From JACDAE01 sp963744875 (GTDB lineage: Bacteria; Chloroflexota; Ktedonobacteria; Ktedonobacterales; Ktedonobacteraceae), in NCBI GenBank assembly GCA_963744875.1, contig CAVUVQ010000034.1, positions 310,001-374,000 on the forward strand: a stretch of DNA of 64,000 bases, written 5' to 3'. The notes under the pieces were generated by a model. The model worked only from the letters and a program-made list of their open reading frames with translations, had not been told where the DNA came from and searched no databases. Positions within the stretch are counted from its first letter, which is position 1. Every line of letters begins with the position of its first letter. The position numbers and the translations under genes are program-made. Positions 63,816 to 64,000 of the stretch are shown here, one piece after another.

Positions 63816-64000
63816 ATGAAGATCCTCATTATTGAAGATGAAGCAAATATTGCCCAGGTCATCCGACTCTATCTGGAGCAGGCTGGTTATACCGTTGTCA
63901 GTGCCACTGATGGTGTTGCGGGTTTAGAATTGCATGCACGTGAGCATCCAGACCTGGTGATACTGGACCTTATGTTGCCAGCGCTTGATGGGATGGAGGT
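63816..64000 (+). CDS. Response regulator, N-terminal part (runs off the window)
   Basis: The frame from ATG 63816 gives the first 61 residues of a receiver domain: MKILIIEDEANIAQVIRLYL with the acidic Asp/Glu pair, then LVILDLMLPALDGMEV with the phospho-acceptor Asp. It is open at the right edge. OmpR/PhoB type is likely from the pattern. An extended -10-like TGGTACAAT lies about 35 bases upstream. Confidence 0.88.
   Translation, partial: MKILIIEDEANIAQVIRLYLEQAGYTVVSATDGVAGLELHAREHPDLVILDLMLPALDGME

Overview
The window looks like a chromosomal segment from a spore-forming, filamentous Chloroflexota of the Ktedonobacteria type. This is an inference from the gene families, not a sequence search. 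The families are a Chloroflexi-style sedolisin, a membrane-anchored cupredoxin, a BTAD/AAA regulator, a DUF4870 protein with a glutamine/proline-rich head, and an actinomycete-like type II polyketide synthase in a moderate-GC genome.

Positions 1 to about 32,200 are a type II polyketide biosynthetic gene cluster whose left end lies outside the window. It holds two ketosynthase/chain-length-factor (KS/CLF) pairs. The first (only the KS C-terminus is visible, then a CLF) is followed by a FabZ-type dehydratase, a PaaI-type thioesterase and an epoxide-hydrolase-like enzyme. The second is a complete KS and CLF, with a divergent ACP and an aromatase fused to a TcmI-type cyclase. Downstream of the second pair, on the + strand, lie a cupin cyclase, a degenerate ketoreductase-like SDR, two ABM monooxygenase-like proteins, a cytochrome P450, a dTDP-sugar-reductase-like SDR and a macrolide-type (MGT) glycosyltransferase. 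A minus-strand operon (10719 to 5793) adds a second MGT glycosyltransferase, an FAD hydroxylase, an aldehyde dehydrogenase and a DUF4188 protein. A BTAD/AAA regulator, a family 2 glycosyltransferase, a phytanoyl-CoA-dioxygenase-like enzyme, a DrrAB-like ABC exporter and a membrane-anchored glycosidase-like protein follow. Together they suggest a glycosylated, oxidised aromatic polyketide, possibly with an alkyl or polyene-derived portion, made inside and exported.

Positions 32,200 to 50,400 are mostly housekeeping. They include a truncated sigma factor beside a MITE-like element, tRNA-Phe, polyphosphate kinase, a secreted sedolisin, an AT-richer RHS protein with a hydrophobic C-terminal tip and a small membrane protein behind it, tRNA-Leu and tRNA-Gly, tig-clpX-lon without clpP, a DUF4870 protein, a lone 5S rRNA with its own promoter, and queD-queE.

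Positions 60,925 down to 50,423 form one long minus-strand operon for a surface glycan or glycolipid: GT2, GT4, sugar epimerase, AglD-like flippase-family protein, HlyD-type adaptor, TPR membrane protein and a GT39-like membrane glycosyltransferase. Positions 61,095 to the end hold a ROK sugar kinase, a TlyA methyltransferase, a NUDIX hydrolase and the start of an OmpR-type response regulator.

At least six genes, including clpX, are broken by single-base frameshifts. Most are corrected by removing one base from a short homopolymer, so residual sequencing error is the leading explanation. Readers should treat the broken genes as probably intact in the organism until checked.
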